Source: Citreicoccus inhibens | GTDB taxonomy: Bacteria; Myxococcota; Myxococcia; Myxococcales; Myxococcaceae | DNA length: 64,000 nt | Direction of reading: 5' to 3' | Assembly (NCBI RefSeq): GCF_019039035.1 | Contig: NZ_JAHNZT010000001.1 | Span: 178,049-242,048 of the forward strand | In this document: positions 7,440 through 14,910 of the stretch, piece after piece | How positions within the stretch are numbered: position 1 is the stretch's first letter | How the letters are laid out: each line of letters begins with the position of its first letter | Program-made: the position numbers and the translations under genes | The notes under the pieces: model-generated | The model's database searches: none | What the model was told of the DNA's origin: nothing | What the model saw: only the letters and a program-made list of their open reading frames with translations

Positions 7440-8660
7440 TCAGGGCAGTGCCGGCAACAGAAGCAGGGGCGTGAAGTCAGTGACCGGGGGTGCGCCCCAA
7501 CGCAACGCTCGTCCACGGCCCAGGCGATGCACCCGGCCCGAGTCCTCCAGCGTCGCCAGGGAGCGCTGAACGGTCCGCTGGCTTGCCCCCAGCGCGAGCG
7601 CGAGCGCAGAGGTCGACCAGTGCTCTCCGTCCGCCAGCAACGCCAACACCGCCGCGTCCGGACCCTCCACGGGCGGCGCGAGGAGCCGCACCTCCTGTGC
7701 CCCCTTCAATGACAGACTGAATCCCTCGGGCGTCGCGCGAACCTCCGCGAGACTTCGCAACAACGTGCGCAACCGCCCCAGCTCGACTCGCAGCCGGGCT
7801 CGATGCGTGGCGTTCGCGGTCTTCACCCCGAAGGCATTCGCAATCAACACGTCTCGCCCCGCCCCACCCGGCCACGCCTCCGCCAAGGCGCGGAGCAACT
7901 CGAACAACACCGGCCGCGAAGCCAGCACCACCGTGTCCTGCCCCTGACGCACGAGACGCCGACACCCGTCCACCACGAACTGCCCCGAGGCGAGCACCGC
8001 CTCCACATCCTGCAAGCCCAGCGGCCGGGCGCTGCCCTTCTCCAGGAGCCGCGCGGCGGGCATCACCAGGACTCGCTCGGCGTGCTCGAACTCCGCCCGG
8101 AGCGCGGGGATGCGGGCGCGCGTCGCGGCGGCCCGGCCTCGGTCCAAGGCCCGGCGTGCGCTCGACACCGAGCCCTGGCGCAGCGCCACTTCGAACTCCA
8201 GCAGGCCCGCCACCGCCACGGCCATCGCCGAGGCACCATGAGACTCCAGCGCGTCGAGCGTCCGCGCGGCCTCGTCGATTCGCCCCAGCAGCAGCGCCCG
8301 CCGTGCCTGGAGCAATCGGGCGTAGCGCGCGTTGTCCGCGTCGCCGAGCTCCGTGAACGTGCGCAGCGCGGCGGCCAGCGCGCGGTCCGGGCCCTTCAGC
8401 TCCCGCGCCGCGAGCGCCACCTCCGCCTCGGCCAGCGCACAGCGCGCCCGCGCCAGCACCTCCCGCGAGCCGTACGCACGCGACGCTCGGCGCAACAGCT
8501 GGCTCGCCTTGGAGAAGTCCCCCAACTGCGCCATCGCCACGCCCCGCAGCGCGAGCGCCTCCGCGTCCTCACGCAGGGCCACGCGCTTGAGGGCACCCAG
8601 CGGGTCTCCCGCCCGCAGCGCCCGTGCCGCCTCGGTGATGACGCCATCCATGCCGCGCAT
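7440..8660 (-). CDS. Winged-helix transcriptional regulator with TPR-like helical N-terminus
   Basis: This 406-residue protein has three parts. Residues 1 to about 200 are Ala/Leu/Arg-rich helical repeats of TPR character. A middle part near 225-315 begins GQFVVDGCRRLVRQGQ and looks like an OmpR-type winged helix, with RDVLIANAFG and a THRARLRVELGRLR helix. The last 80 residues form a second winged helix, WSTSALALALGASQRTVQRS followed by LEDSGRVHRLGRGRALRWG. It is divergent from the DUF899 gene, with 108 bases between starts, and probably regulates it. The start at 8660 has GGAGGG 10 bases upstream; 8651 is an alternative. The signal sensed is unknown. Confidence 0.75.
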   Translation of the reverse strand: MRGMDGVITEAARALRAGDPLGALKRVALREDAEALALRGVAMAQLGDFSKASQLLRRASRAYGSREVLARARCALAEAEVALAARELKGPDRALAAALRTFTELGDADNARYARLLQARRALLLGRIDEAARTLDALESHGASAMAVAVAGLLEFEVALRQGSVSSARRALDRGRAAATRARIPALRAEFEHAERVLVMPAARLLEKGSARPLGLQDVEAVLASGQFVVDGCRRLVRQGQDTVVLASRPVLFELLRALAEAWPGGAGRDVLIANAFGVKTANATHRARLRVELGRLRTLLRSLAEVRATPEGFSLSLKGAQEVRLLAPPVEGPDAAVLALLADGEHWSTSALALALGASQRTVQRSLATLEDSGRVHRLGRGRALRWGAPPVTDFTPLLLLPALP

Positions 8661-8768
8661 CCTCGACCAGCCCTCCGAGGTTGGGAAGCCCGCCGGTTTT
8701 GTTACTCCCTCCCTCGCGCCCCCGCCCGGTACATCAGCGACCACTTCCTCAGCGGAGGTTTCACCGCA

Positions 8769-9473
8769 ATGCACGTCAAGACTGAATCGAGAAGTGAGTG
8801 GCTGGCCGCGCGCAAGGAGCTGCTCGCCAAGGAGAAGGCCCTCACGCGGATGAGCGACGAGCTGAGCGCGGCTCGCCGAGAGATGCCCTGGCTGCGCGTG
8901 GACACGAACTATGTGTTCGAGGGCCCCGATGGACGCGAGACGCTCTCCCAACTCTTCGCCGGGCGCAGCCAGCTCATCGTCTATCACTTCATGTTCGCCC
9001 CCGAGTGGGAGGCGGGCTGCCCGAGTTGCAGCTTCTGGGCGGACTCCTTCAACGGCGTCTACGACCATGTCCAGGCGCGTGACGCGACGTTCCTCGCCAT
9101 CTCGCGGGCGCCCCTGGAGCGCCTCGAGAAGTACAAGCAGCGCATGGGATGGGGATTCAAGTGGGTGTCGTCACACGACAACACCTTCAACTTCGACTTC
9201 CAGGTGTCCTTCACCCCTGATGACCGCGCGCGCGGCGTGGCCACCTACAACTACGCCCCGCTCCAGTACGATCGGTCCGACATGCCTGGGTTCAGCGTGT
9301 TCTCGAAGGACTCCAGCGGCGCGATCTTCTACACCTACTCGACCTTCGCCCGAGGCATCGAGCGCGCGAACGCCGCCTATCAGCTCATCGACCTGCTCCC
9401 CAAGGGGCGCGATGAGGCCCCCCCGGGCCACCCCATGTTCTGGCTGCGCCGCCGAGACGAGTATGGGCGGTGA
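8769..9473 (+). CDS. DUF899 family thioredoxin-like protein
   Basis: The protein has 234 residues, the usual DUF899 length. The start at 8769 has GGAGG 9 bases upstream. Family features are the helical start SEWLAARKELLAKEKALTR, the block LPWLRVDxxYVFEGPDG (here MPWLRVDTNYVFEGPDG), the motif GCPSCSFWAD with a CxxC pair, and an ending with the PMFWLRRRDEY pattern. The fold is thioredoxin-like and members are predicted disulfide oxidoreductases, but no physiological substrate is established. The next gene starts inside its last codons, so the two are translationally coupled. Confidence 0.9.
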   Translation: MHVKTESRSEWLAARKELLAKEKALTRMSDELSAARREMPWLRVDTNYVFEGPDGRETLSQLFAGRSQLIVYHFMFAPEWEAGCPSCSFWADSFNGVYDHVQARDATFLAISRAPLERLEKYKQRMGWGFKWVSSHDNTFNFDFQVSFTPDDRARGVATYNYAPLQYDRSDMPGFSVFSKDSSGAIFYTYSTFARGIERANAAYQLIDLLPKGRDEAPPGHPMFWLRRRDEYGR

Positions 9474-9747
9474 GGTCAGCGTGAGGAATCACGCAGAGCG
9501 GCGCGGCGGCAAGCGCGCGTCCCTCGTCTCCCTGACGCTCGGGCTGCTGACGGCACTTCTCCCCAAGTGCCCGCTGTGCATCGCGGCGGCCCTGTCCGTG
9601 ATGGGCATGACGGCAGGCATGGCTCGCATCATCGGCCTGACGCTGCGCCCCATGGGCGCGTTGCTCGCCCTGGCCGCGCTCGGGGTCCTCTTGTACCGAG
9701 GGGTCCGCGCGCACCTCCGCGCGAAAACACAGCCACACCAGGTCTGA
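9463..9747 (+). CDS. Small membrane protein with a CPLC motif
   Basis: This 94-residue protein starts 11 bases before the end of the DUF899 gene; a GTG at 9481 is an alternative start. After a basic N-terminus it has a hydrophobic segment ending in LLPKCPLCIAAALSVMG, then two more hydrophobic stretches, and a basic C-terminus. The CPxC motif inside a membrane segment resembles MerC-like and other small thiol or metal membrane proteins. Coupling to the thioredoxin-like DUF899 protein suggests a shared redox or metal role, which is inference. Confidence 0.7.
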   Translation: MGGEVSVRNHAERRGGKRASLVSLTLGLLTALLPKCPLCIAAALSVMGMTAGMARIIGLTLRPMGALLALAALGVLLYRGVRAHLRAKTQPHQV

Positions 9748-9833
9748 CCGGGCGCCGCTCCAGCCTGCAAATGTTTCGTGGTATGCTTTGTCGGCTCGAA
9801 CACCGGCGAGCGTTCCAAAACCAAGGAGCAGGC

Positions 9834-10076
9834 ATGCGAAGCATTCTGACGCGAGTGCTGGCAGCGGCGTTGCTGTGCGGGTGTGGAAGTGGGCTCACCT
9901 CCGCGGGAGATGTCGCCCCAGACGAGACGGGCGCGCCCGCGGAGGTGCGAGAGATGAAGACCTGTGAGCCGTGCTTCAGCACGTATCAACGGTGTCTGGA
10001 CAACGCCACCACGGAAGCCGCGGAGGCCAGGTGCGATGCCGCCTTCCTCCGGTGCAATCAGAGCCTGTGCCCGTAG
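9834..10076 (+). CDS. Small Cys-rich lipoprotein (paralogue of the gene at 10636)
   Basis: This 80-residue protein follows an AAGGAG ribosome-binding site. Its signal peptide ends LAAALLCGCGSG, giving a lipobox around LLCGC. The mature chain has the pattern C-x2-C-x5-YQRC, then A-x-RCD, FLRC and SLC. The same pattern (C-x2-C-x5-YQSC, TCEVALARCDARC) occurs in the 83-residue protein at 10636, so the two are paralogues. The even Cys spacing suggests disulfides in the periplasm or outside the cell. The function is unknown. Confidence 0.72.
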   Translation: MRSILTRVLAAALLCGCGSGLTSAGDVAPDETGAPAEVREMKTCEPCFSTYQRCLDNATTEAAEARCDAAFLRCNQSLCP

Positions 10077-10117
10077 GAACAGGCTGCCTCGGTCCCCTCT
10101 CGCCTCCAGGAGTTCAC

Positions 10118-10429
10118 ATGCGCTCAGGATTCTTCGCCGTGGTGTTGTCGATGGGATTGTTCGTGGTGGGATGTGGCCCGACGGAAGCAGGGCGCACTCA
10201 GGATGACCCATTGGGCTCGACCCAGCAGCGGCTCCCCGCGTGTGAACCGGGTGGCGTCTGCGGTGAAGGCTTTACGTGTGTCGATACAACCTGCCACCCC
10301 ATCTGCAACGCGGGCGAGTGTGCGGGACCATGGGGCATCTGCTGTCTGGGTGGCCCCAACAACGACACCACCATGACCGAGCCATACTGCGCCAGCGCCC
10401 CCAGCGGCTGTCTTTGGGGACCCTACTAG
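10118..10429 (+). CDS. Small Cys-rich predicted lipoprotein
   Basis: This 103-residue protein follows a CAGGAG site. The signal peptide MRSGFFAVVLSMGLFVVGC ends in the lipobox VVGC. The mature part contains about ten Cys residues in close spacing (CEPGGVCGEGFTC, CHPICNAGEC, ICCLGG and two more), with many Gly and Pro. This resembles small disulfide-knot domains found in secreted myxobacterial proteins. It lies between two paralogous small lipoproteins, and the three together form a secreted small-protein cluster. No enzymatic residues are recognisable. Confidence 0.7.
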   Translation: MRSGFFAVVLSMGLFVVGCGPTEAGRTQDDPLGSTQQRLPACEPGGVCGEGFTCVDTTCHPICNAGECAGPWGICCLGGPNNDTTMTEPYCASAPSGCLWGPY

Positions 10430-10635
10430 CCCAGCGGCAAGACAGGTCACGCATTCCCGGGCGCCATGGCCTCCCCTCCCGACATGGGGGCGACATGGCG
10501 CCCCGCGGCTCTCTCCACGTCAGCACTTGAAACGACGTGTCAGAGATTCTCCCGATAGGATTCGACCGGGCGCATGAAGCGCCCCTCGCTGTCGTCCACT
10601 CGCGGCGGCGCTCGAACACCCACCTGGAGAGACCC

Positions 10636-10887
10636 ATGCGAACAGGCTTCATCGGGATGATTCTGTCGGCCGGACTCCTGGCTGCGGCCGGGCTGACGGG
10701 CTGTGGCGGCGCGGCCACGGATACCGAGTCCACTGCTTCGGACGTCCACGAGATGGTCACGTGTGACTCCTGCATGCGCGCGTACCAGTCCTGCAAGGCC
10801 AGCGCGACCAATGACACCCAGCTGAAAACGTGTGAGGTCGCACTCGCCCGGTGCGATGCGCGGTGCACCCTGACCGTGAATCGCTAG
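10636..10887 (+). CDS. Small Cys-rich lipoprotein (paralogue of the gene at 9834)
   Basis: This 83-residue protein begins MRTGFIGMILSAGLLAAAGL, with lipobox LTGC. The mature domain shows C-x2-C-x5-YQSC, then KTCEVALARCDARC, matching the 9834 protein in spacing. It ends 25 bases before the stop codon of the convergent AMP-ligase gene. The function is unknown. The repeated pair suggests tandem duplication with the 10118 gene inserted or retained between the copies. Confidence 0.72.
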   Translation: MRTGFIGMILSAGLLAAAGLTGCGGAATDTESTASDVHEMVTCDSCMRAYQSCKASATNDTQLKTCEVALARCDARCTLTVNR

Positions 10888-10912
10888 TCACCTCGGCGGG
10901 TTGCCACGGCAT

Positions 10913-12322
10913 TCACTTGTGCAGGGATGCCGTGGCGCCATCCGCCGCGACGACCTGGACGCGGCGTGGCCGCTCGGACAATCGCAACAGCCGAGACACC
11001 TCGCCCGCCAGCGCATCCGTCGCGCCCGTGGCCTCCGCCACCGTCAGGACCATGTCGTAGTCGTCCCCCTCCTCGCCCGCGACGATCTGCGTCCTCGCGG
11101 TGAGCACGCCGGGCAGCGTGGTGGCGAGCCTCCGAATGGAGGCCATGCAAATCTTCTCGCCGCCCTTGATGAGGAAGTCCGACAGGCGCCCCTGGTAGTA
11201 GAGATAGCCGTCGTCGTCCTGCTCGAAGATGTCGCCCGTGGCCAGCAGCCCCGGCGCGCGGAGCGAGTGCCGCTTCTCTCCCTCCACGAAGCCGATGCGG
11301 CGCTTCATCACCGTGTCCGAGGCGACGTACAGCTCCTTCTGTCCCTCCGGCACGCGGGGAACCAATGACACGCGTGTCCCTGGCAACGGCAGCCCCGCGG
11401 AAGAGAAGCGATGCGCGGGCTCCACATGCGCCGAGAGCGTCGCCACGCGCGGGCCCGCCTCGGACAATCCATACGTGAGGTACAGCTCGCCCCGAGGGCG
11501 CAGCCGCAGCAGCCCCGCCACATGCTCCGGCGAGAGGACATCACCGCCCACGCCCAGGGAGCGCAGTCCCTCGGGAAAGCCTTCGCCCCGCTGGAGCAGC
11601 GCGCGGACCAGGATGGGTGTCAGCGCGGAAACCGTGACTGCGTGCTCGCTCAAGGTCCGCCCATACGCGGCGGGCTGGAATGGCGGGCCGCTGATGACCA
11701 GGTCCGCGCCGCACAAGAGCGAGGCGAACACCTGGGCGACCATCGCGTAGGAGAAGTACAGCGGCAGGTTCACCAGCACCGTGTCCCCCGCGCGAAGCCC
11801 CACCGAGTCCGCGTGACGGCGCGCATTGCGGAACAGCGCATCCAGGTCGAACACGCAGCCGCTCGCGAAGCCCGACGTCCCCGAGGTGAGGAGCACCATC
11901 TCCCCCGCCTCGGCGCCAGAAGGCCGCTCACCGGGGAACAGCGCGACCTCGGCGCCCCCCAACTCGAAGCGCTCCACCCGCGTGGCCTGGGCCGCGGGAC
12001 GCCGCATCGCCACCAACGCGCGCGCCGGGAGCGCATCCACCAGCGCCATCTGTCGTCCTTGCGGTGAAGCAGGAGACACGAGCGCGGGAACACCTCGCGC
12101 CAGCAGCACCCCGAAGACCTGCGCCACCAACTCCGCGCCGTTGGGCAAGGCCAGCAGGACCACCTCACCCGGGCGCAGGCCGCGCGCGCGCCAGGTCGCG
12201 GCGAGCTGTTCCAGGCCACGGGGCCCCCGTGAGCCAGAGTCCGTCAGGTCTCGGATGCGTTCGACGAAGCGCTGAAGCACGGCGAGCGACACGCCCGCCA
12301 ACTCCGCGAGGGGCTCGCTCAT
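10913..12322 (-). CDS. AMP-dependent acyl ligase-like protein with altered P-loop and short C-terminus
   Basis: This 469-residue protein is the last gene of the ACP operon. Its fold is that of adenylate-forming enzymes: P-loop region LLTSGTSGFASG (about 144-155), a YGLSEAGPR motif, ATGDIFEQDDDGYLYYQGR, and a C-terminal lobe DFLIKGGEKICMASIRRL. Two things are odd. The P-loop lacks the usual Pro-Lys-Gly, giving Ala-Ser-Gly. The protein also ends at ASLHK, just where the catalytic Lys of the C-terminal lobe normally lies. It may still adenylate and load an acyl or aryl acid onto the operon's ACP, or may be a non-adenylating relative. Its ATG overlaps the upstream stop (ATGA), so it is coupled. 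Confidence 0.8.
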   Translation of the reverse strand: MSEPLAELAGVSLAVLQRFVERIRDLTDSGSRGPRGLEQLAATWRARGLRPGEVVLLALPNGAELVAQVFGVLLARGVPALVSPASPQGRQMALVDALPARALVAMRRPAAQATRVERFELGGAEVALFPGERPSGAEAGEMVLLTSGTSGFASGCVFDLDALFRNARRHADSVGLRAGDTVLVNLPLYFSYAMVAQVFASLLCGADLVISGPPFQPAAYGRTLSEHAVTVSALTPILVRALLQRGEGFPEGLRSLGVGGDVLSPEHVAGLLRLRPRGELYLTYGLSEAGPRVATLSAHVEPAHRFSSAGLPLPGTRVSLVPRVPEGQKELYVASDTVMKRRIGFVEGEKRHSLRAPGLLATGDIFEQDDDGYLYYQGRLSDFLIKGGEKICMASIRRLATTLPGVLTARTQIVAGEEGDDYDMVLTVAEATGATDALAGEVSRLLRLSERPRRVQVVAADGATASLHK

Positions 12323-12903
12323 GGCAGCGCCCTCCCCTCCCGGAGCGCACGCGTCACACGCGCCACGTCCACGGAAGGTCCCTCGCCCCGCGCCAGGAGG
12401 ACACAGCCCGCCGTGGGAGAACCCACCCCCGAGGGCAACGGCGCCGCGATGAGCGCGCCCTCCACCACGCCGCGCGACAACCAATCCGAGGACAGATGCA
12501 GCGCCAGCGACACCGCCTCCTCCACCGGCAAGGTCAGCGCCAGGGTGGGCCCTCGGATGCCGTGGACGATGCACGCCAGGCCGGCCGGCGCGCTCGGCGT
12601 CGCCGAGGGGAAGCGCACGGGCGACGCAAAGCCTCGCAGGGCGTCGCTCGCCACCTGGGCCATGGCCTCGGGAGGACCCGCCGGGCCCACCTGGATGAGC
12701 GAGCAGCGCGTCGCCCAGGACTGGAAGTCGTCGCCGAGCGGGGCGATGGCCTCGCCAATGGCCATCACCAGCGACCAGGACATGGGGTCCGCGTAGCGCA
12801 CCGTGCCCTTCACGCGCGCCGCATAGAGATTCGGCCGCGCGCCACTCACGAAGGCGCTCGCGCGCAGCACGATGGAGGCGTGCTCCAAGGATGGCGAGCT
12901 CAT
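12319..12903 (-). CDS. Half-length beta-ketoacyl synthase-like protein (chain-length-factor type)
   Basis: The protein has 194 residues. Its layout recalls the N-terminal half of thiolase-fold ketosynthases, as in the stand-alone 'beta-ketoacyl synthase N-terminal-like' proteins of aryl-polyene clusters. Visible signs are SWSLVMAIGEAIAPLG, SAPAGLACIVHGIRGPTLALTLP (at the place where the nucleophile elbow would be, with no active Cys) and a DWLSRGVVEGALIAAP strand. It overlaps both neighbours by ATGA and directly follows the full ketosynthase, so a KS/partner heterodimer is likely. It cannot be catalytic by itself. The family assignment is moderate. Confidence 0.6.
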   Translation of the reverse strand: MSSPSLEHASIVLRASAFVSGARPNLYAARVKGTVRYADPMSWSLVMAIGEAIAPLGDDFQSWATRCSLIQVGPAGPPEAMAQVASDALRGFASPVRFPSATPSAPAGLACIVHGIRGPTLALTLPVEEAVSLALHLSSDWLSRGVVEGALIAAPLPSGVGSPTAGCVLLARGEGPSVDVARVTRALREGRALP

Positions 12904-14021
12904 CGCGGGACCTCGAAGACGAGCGAGGTATCGAAGCCCCCGAAACCGAGCGTCAGGCTCAGCCCACAGCGCGCCGCGTGGCGCACCGCCTGCCCCATGG
13001 GGAGCGGGAAGGGGAACGATGGGTCTGGCTCTTCCAACCCCGCGATGGGCGGAGCCACCTGTTCGCGCAACCCGAGGATGAGCGCGATGGCCTCCAGCGC
13101 ACCCGTGGCCCCCAGCGTGTGCCCGAAGTTCCCCTTCGTGGCGAAGACGAGCGGCCCGGGCCCCTCGCCAAACACGGCCTTCAGCGCGTCACGCTCCGCT
13201 CGGTCGTTCACCGGCGTGGCCGAGCCATGCCCATTGACGAGCCCAATCTCACCTGGAGCGAGGCCCGCGTCCTCCAGCGAGCGGAGCATCGCCAGCCGCG
13301 CCCCGGCCGCGCTCGGGTCGGGCGAGGTCATGCTCGCCGCGTCGTTGGCGGATCCACCGCCGCGATACAACGCCAACGGGGTCACCGAACGCGCCTGTGC
13401 CCGCGCCACGGACTCCAGCACGAGGAAGCCCGCGCCCTCTCCCAGCAGCATGCCGTCATGCCGCACATCGAAGGCGCGCGGCCGCGACGGCGTCATCGTG
13501 GAGAGCGCCGAGTGCGCCAGCCGCTTGCTCGGCGTGAGGACGTCCACGCCACCGCACAGACAGACCTCCGCCAGCCCGCCCCGAATGAGCTGAGCGCCCA
13601 CCAGGATGGCATCCGAGCCGGAGGAGCAAGCCGTGGACAGCGCCACGGGCCGAGCCCCCGCGCCCACCGTGCGCGCCACGTCGTCCGCCCAGGCATGCAG
13701 GGGCGCCTCGCGCTCGGCCGCGTCGTCCAGGAAGGCCCCCAGGCTCGTGCCCAGAACCAAGCGCGTGGAGGGCGCGCGGACATCGACCCCGGCCTCGCGC
13801 GCCGCTCGCTGGAGCGTGTCCACCGCGAGCACCCGCAGGCGCTCGCTGGGGGGCTCCGGCAACGCGGCGATCACCGCCGCTCGCGCATTGCGCAGTCGGT
13901 GCGGCGAGGCCACGTCCACGAAGCCGTCATCGCCCGCCAACAACCGGTGCCACACCTCGCCGAGCCCGTCGCCGAGCGCGGTGCGCCACGCGGCTCCGGT
14001 CACGGCGACGGGCGCTACCAT
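12900..14021 (-). CDS. Beta-ketoacyl-ACP synthase (KAS I/II type)
   Basis: This 373-residue protein carries the full Cys-His-His triad: Cys132 in STACSSGSD, His265 in NGHGSATPVND and His301 in TKGNFGHTLGATG, with Lys296 in the last motif. It would condense malonyl-ACP or another extender with acyl-ACP. It is shorter than FabF (about 410), mainly at the N-terminal side. It overlaps the dehydratase start by seven bases and the partner gene by four. With the Cys-less partner downstream it resembles the KS/CLF pairs of type II polyketide and aryl-polyene systems. Confidence 0.88.
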   Translation of the reverse strand: MVAPVAVTGAAWRTALGDGLGEVWHRLLAGDDGFVDVASPHRLRNARAAVIAALPEPPSERLRVLAVDTLQRAAREAGVDVRAPSTRLVLGTSLGAFLDDAAEREAPLHAWADDVARTVGAGARPVALSTACSSGSDAILVGAQLIRGGLAEVCLCGGVDVLTPSKRLAHSALSTMTPSRPRAFDVRHDGMLLGEGAGFLVLESVARAQARSVTPLALYRGGGSANDAASMTSPDPSAAGARLAMLRSLEDAGLAPGEIGLVNGHGSATPVNDRAERDALKAVFGEGPGPLVFATKGNFGHTLGATGALEAIALILGLREQVAPPIAGLEEPDPSFPFPLPMGQAVRHAARCGLSLTLGFGGFDTSLVFEVPR

Positions 14022-14539
14022 AGCGGCGAGCCCAGCTCCGACACCTTGCTGCGCACGAGGCTCGCGCGGAACGCCGCCACGCGCGCGGGCCCCACCGTCG
14101 CCCTCCCCGAGAAGGTGAAGAGCCCCCCCGCGAGGCGGTTGGCCTGCACGCGCAGCAGCACCTGGTCGCCCGGCACCACGACCTTGAGGAAGCGCGCCTC
14201 CACGGAGCCAATCAGCGTCAGCTCGTCCTCGGCGAGCATCGACGTGCTCATCTGGTACAGGATGATGCCCGCCTGGGCATACGCCTGGATGAGGTTGCTG
14301 CCCGGGTAGATGGCGCGCTCGGGGAAGTGCCCCGCGATGCAGTCGGTGTTGCCGGAGATGGAGATGAGCGCGTCGAGGAACTTCCCCGGCTCATGGTCCA
14401 CGATGCGGTCCAACAGAATCATCGGGTGGCGGTGCCGCAGCCACTGACGCAGGGCCGTGAAGCCCAGCGGTTTGGGTTGCCGTTCCACCTCGCTCAAGGC
14501 ACTGGCTTGAACTCGGCTCGCAGCGCTTCCGGAATGCAT
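14015..14539 (-). CDS. FabZ/ApeP-like hot-dog dehydratase with Glu-to-Gln change
   Basis: This 174-residue protein contains the FabZ pattern HRHPMILLDRIVDHEPG (about 37-53) and GHFPERAIYPG (70-80). His71 is the catalytic His. FabZ enzymes have a catalytic Glu in the helix after PG (consensus LIExMAQ); here the helix reads NLIQAYAQ, with Gln85 in that place. That suggests weak dehydration, isomerisation only, or a binding role. It overlaps the thioesterase gene by 46 bases and the ketosynthase gene by 7 bases. The extra 35 N-terminal residues are polar and without recognisable function. Confidence 0.8.
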   Translation of the reverse strand: MHSGSAASRVQASALSEVERQPKPLGFTALRQWLRHRHPMILLDRIVDHEPGKFLDALISISGNTDCIAGHFPERAIYPGSNLIQAYAQAGIILYQMSTSMLAEDELTLIGSVEARFLKVVVPGDQVLLRVQANRLAGGLFTFSGRATVGPARVAAFRASLVRSKVSELGSPLW

Positions 14540-14910
14540 GCGGGACCTCCGCTCTCGCGGTTGACGACGGCCATGTCCAGACTTCCCGTGGCGAGCAGCA
14601 CCGGCTCGGGCCCGGTGTCCTCGCGGTACAGCTTCACGGCGACCTTGATGCTCGCGGGCCCCACATGCTCGACCCCGGGCATGAGCAGCACCCAGTCCCG
14701 GAAGCGCGCGGGGGCGCGATAGGTGATGCGCAAGTCCCGCACGCGCAGGTCCAGGCCGTGCGCCCCCAGTACGTCCAGTCCAGCGCCGCGGCGCTCCAAC
14801 TCGTCCAGCGCCGCCGTCTCCACCAGCGACGCGTAGCGCGAGAAGTGCACGACGCCCGACGCGTCCGTGTCCACGTGCTCGACCCGGTGGCGCAGCGGGC
14901 CGTCCCTCAC
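14494..14910 (-). CDS. 4HBT/YbgC-type acyl thioesterase
   Basis: The protein has 138 residues, the normal single hot-dog length. The signature is HRVEHVDTDASGVVHFSRYASLVE, where the Asp of VDTDASG is the expected catalytic acid of 4-hydroxybenzoyl-CoA thioesterase-like enzymes. The later LRVRDLRITYRAPARFRD and VAVKLYRE strands fit. It lies between the aminotransferase and the dehydratase with overlaps on both sides. It probably releases the finished chain from the ACP or clears stalled intermediates. Which of these it does cannot be read from sequence. Confidence 0.85.
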   Translation of the reverse strand: MRDGPLRHRVEHVDTDASGVVHFSRYASLVETAALDELERRGAGLDVLGAHGLDLRVRDLRITYRAPARFRDWVLLMPGVEHVGPASIKVAVKLYREDTGPEPVLLATGSLDMAVVNRESGGPACIPEALRAEFKPVP

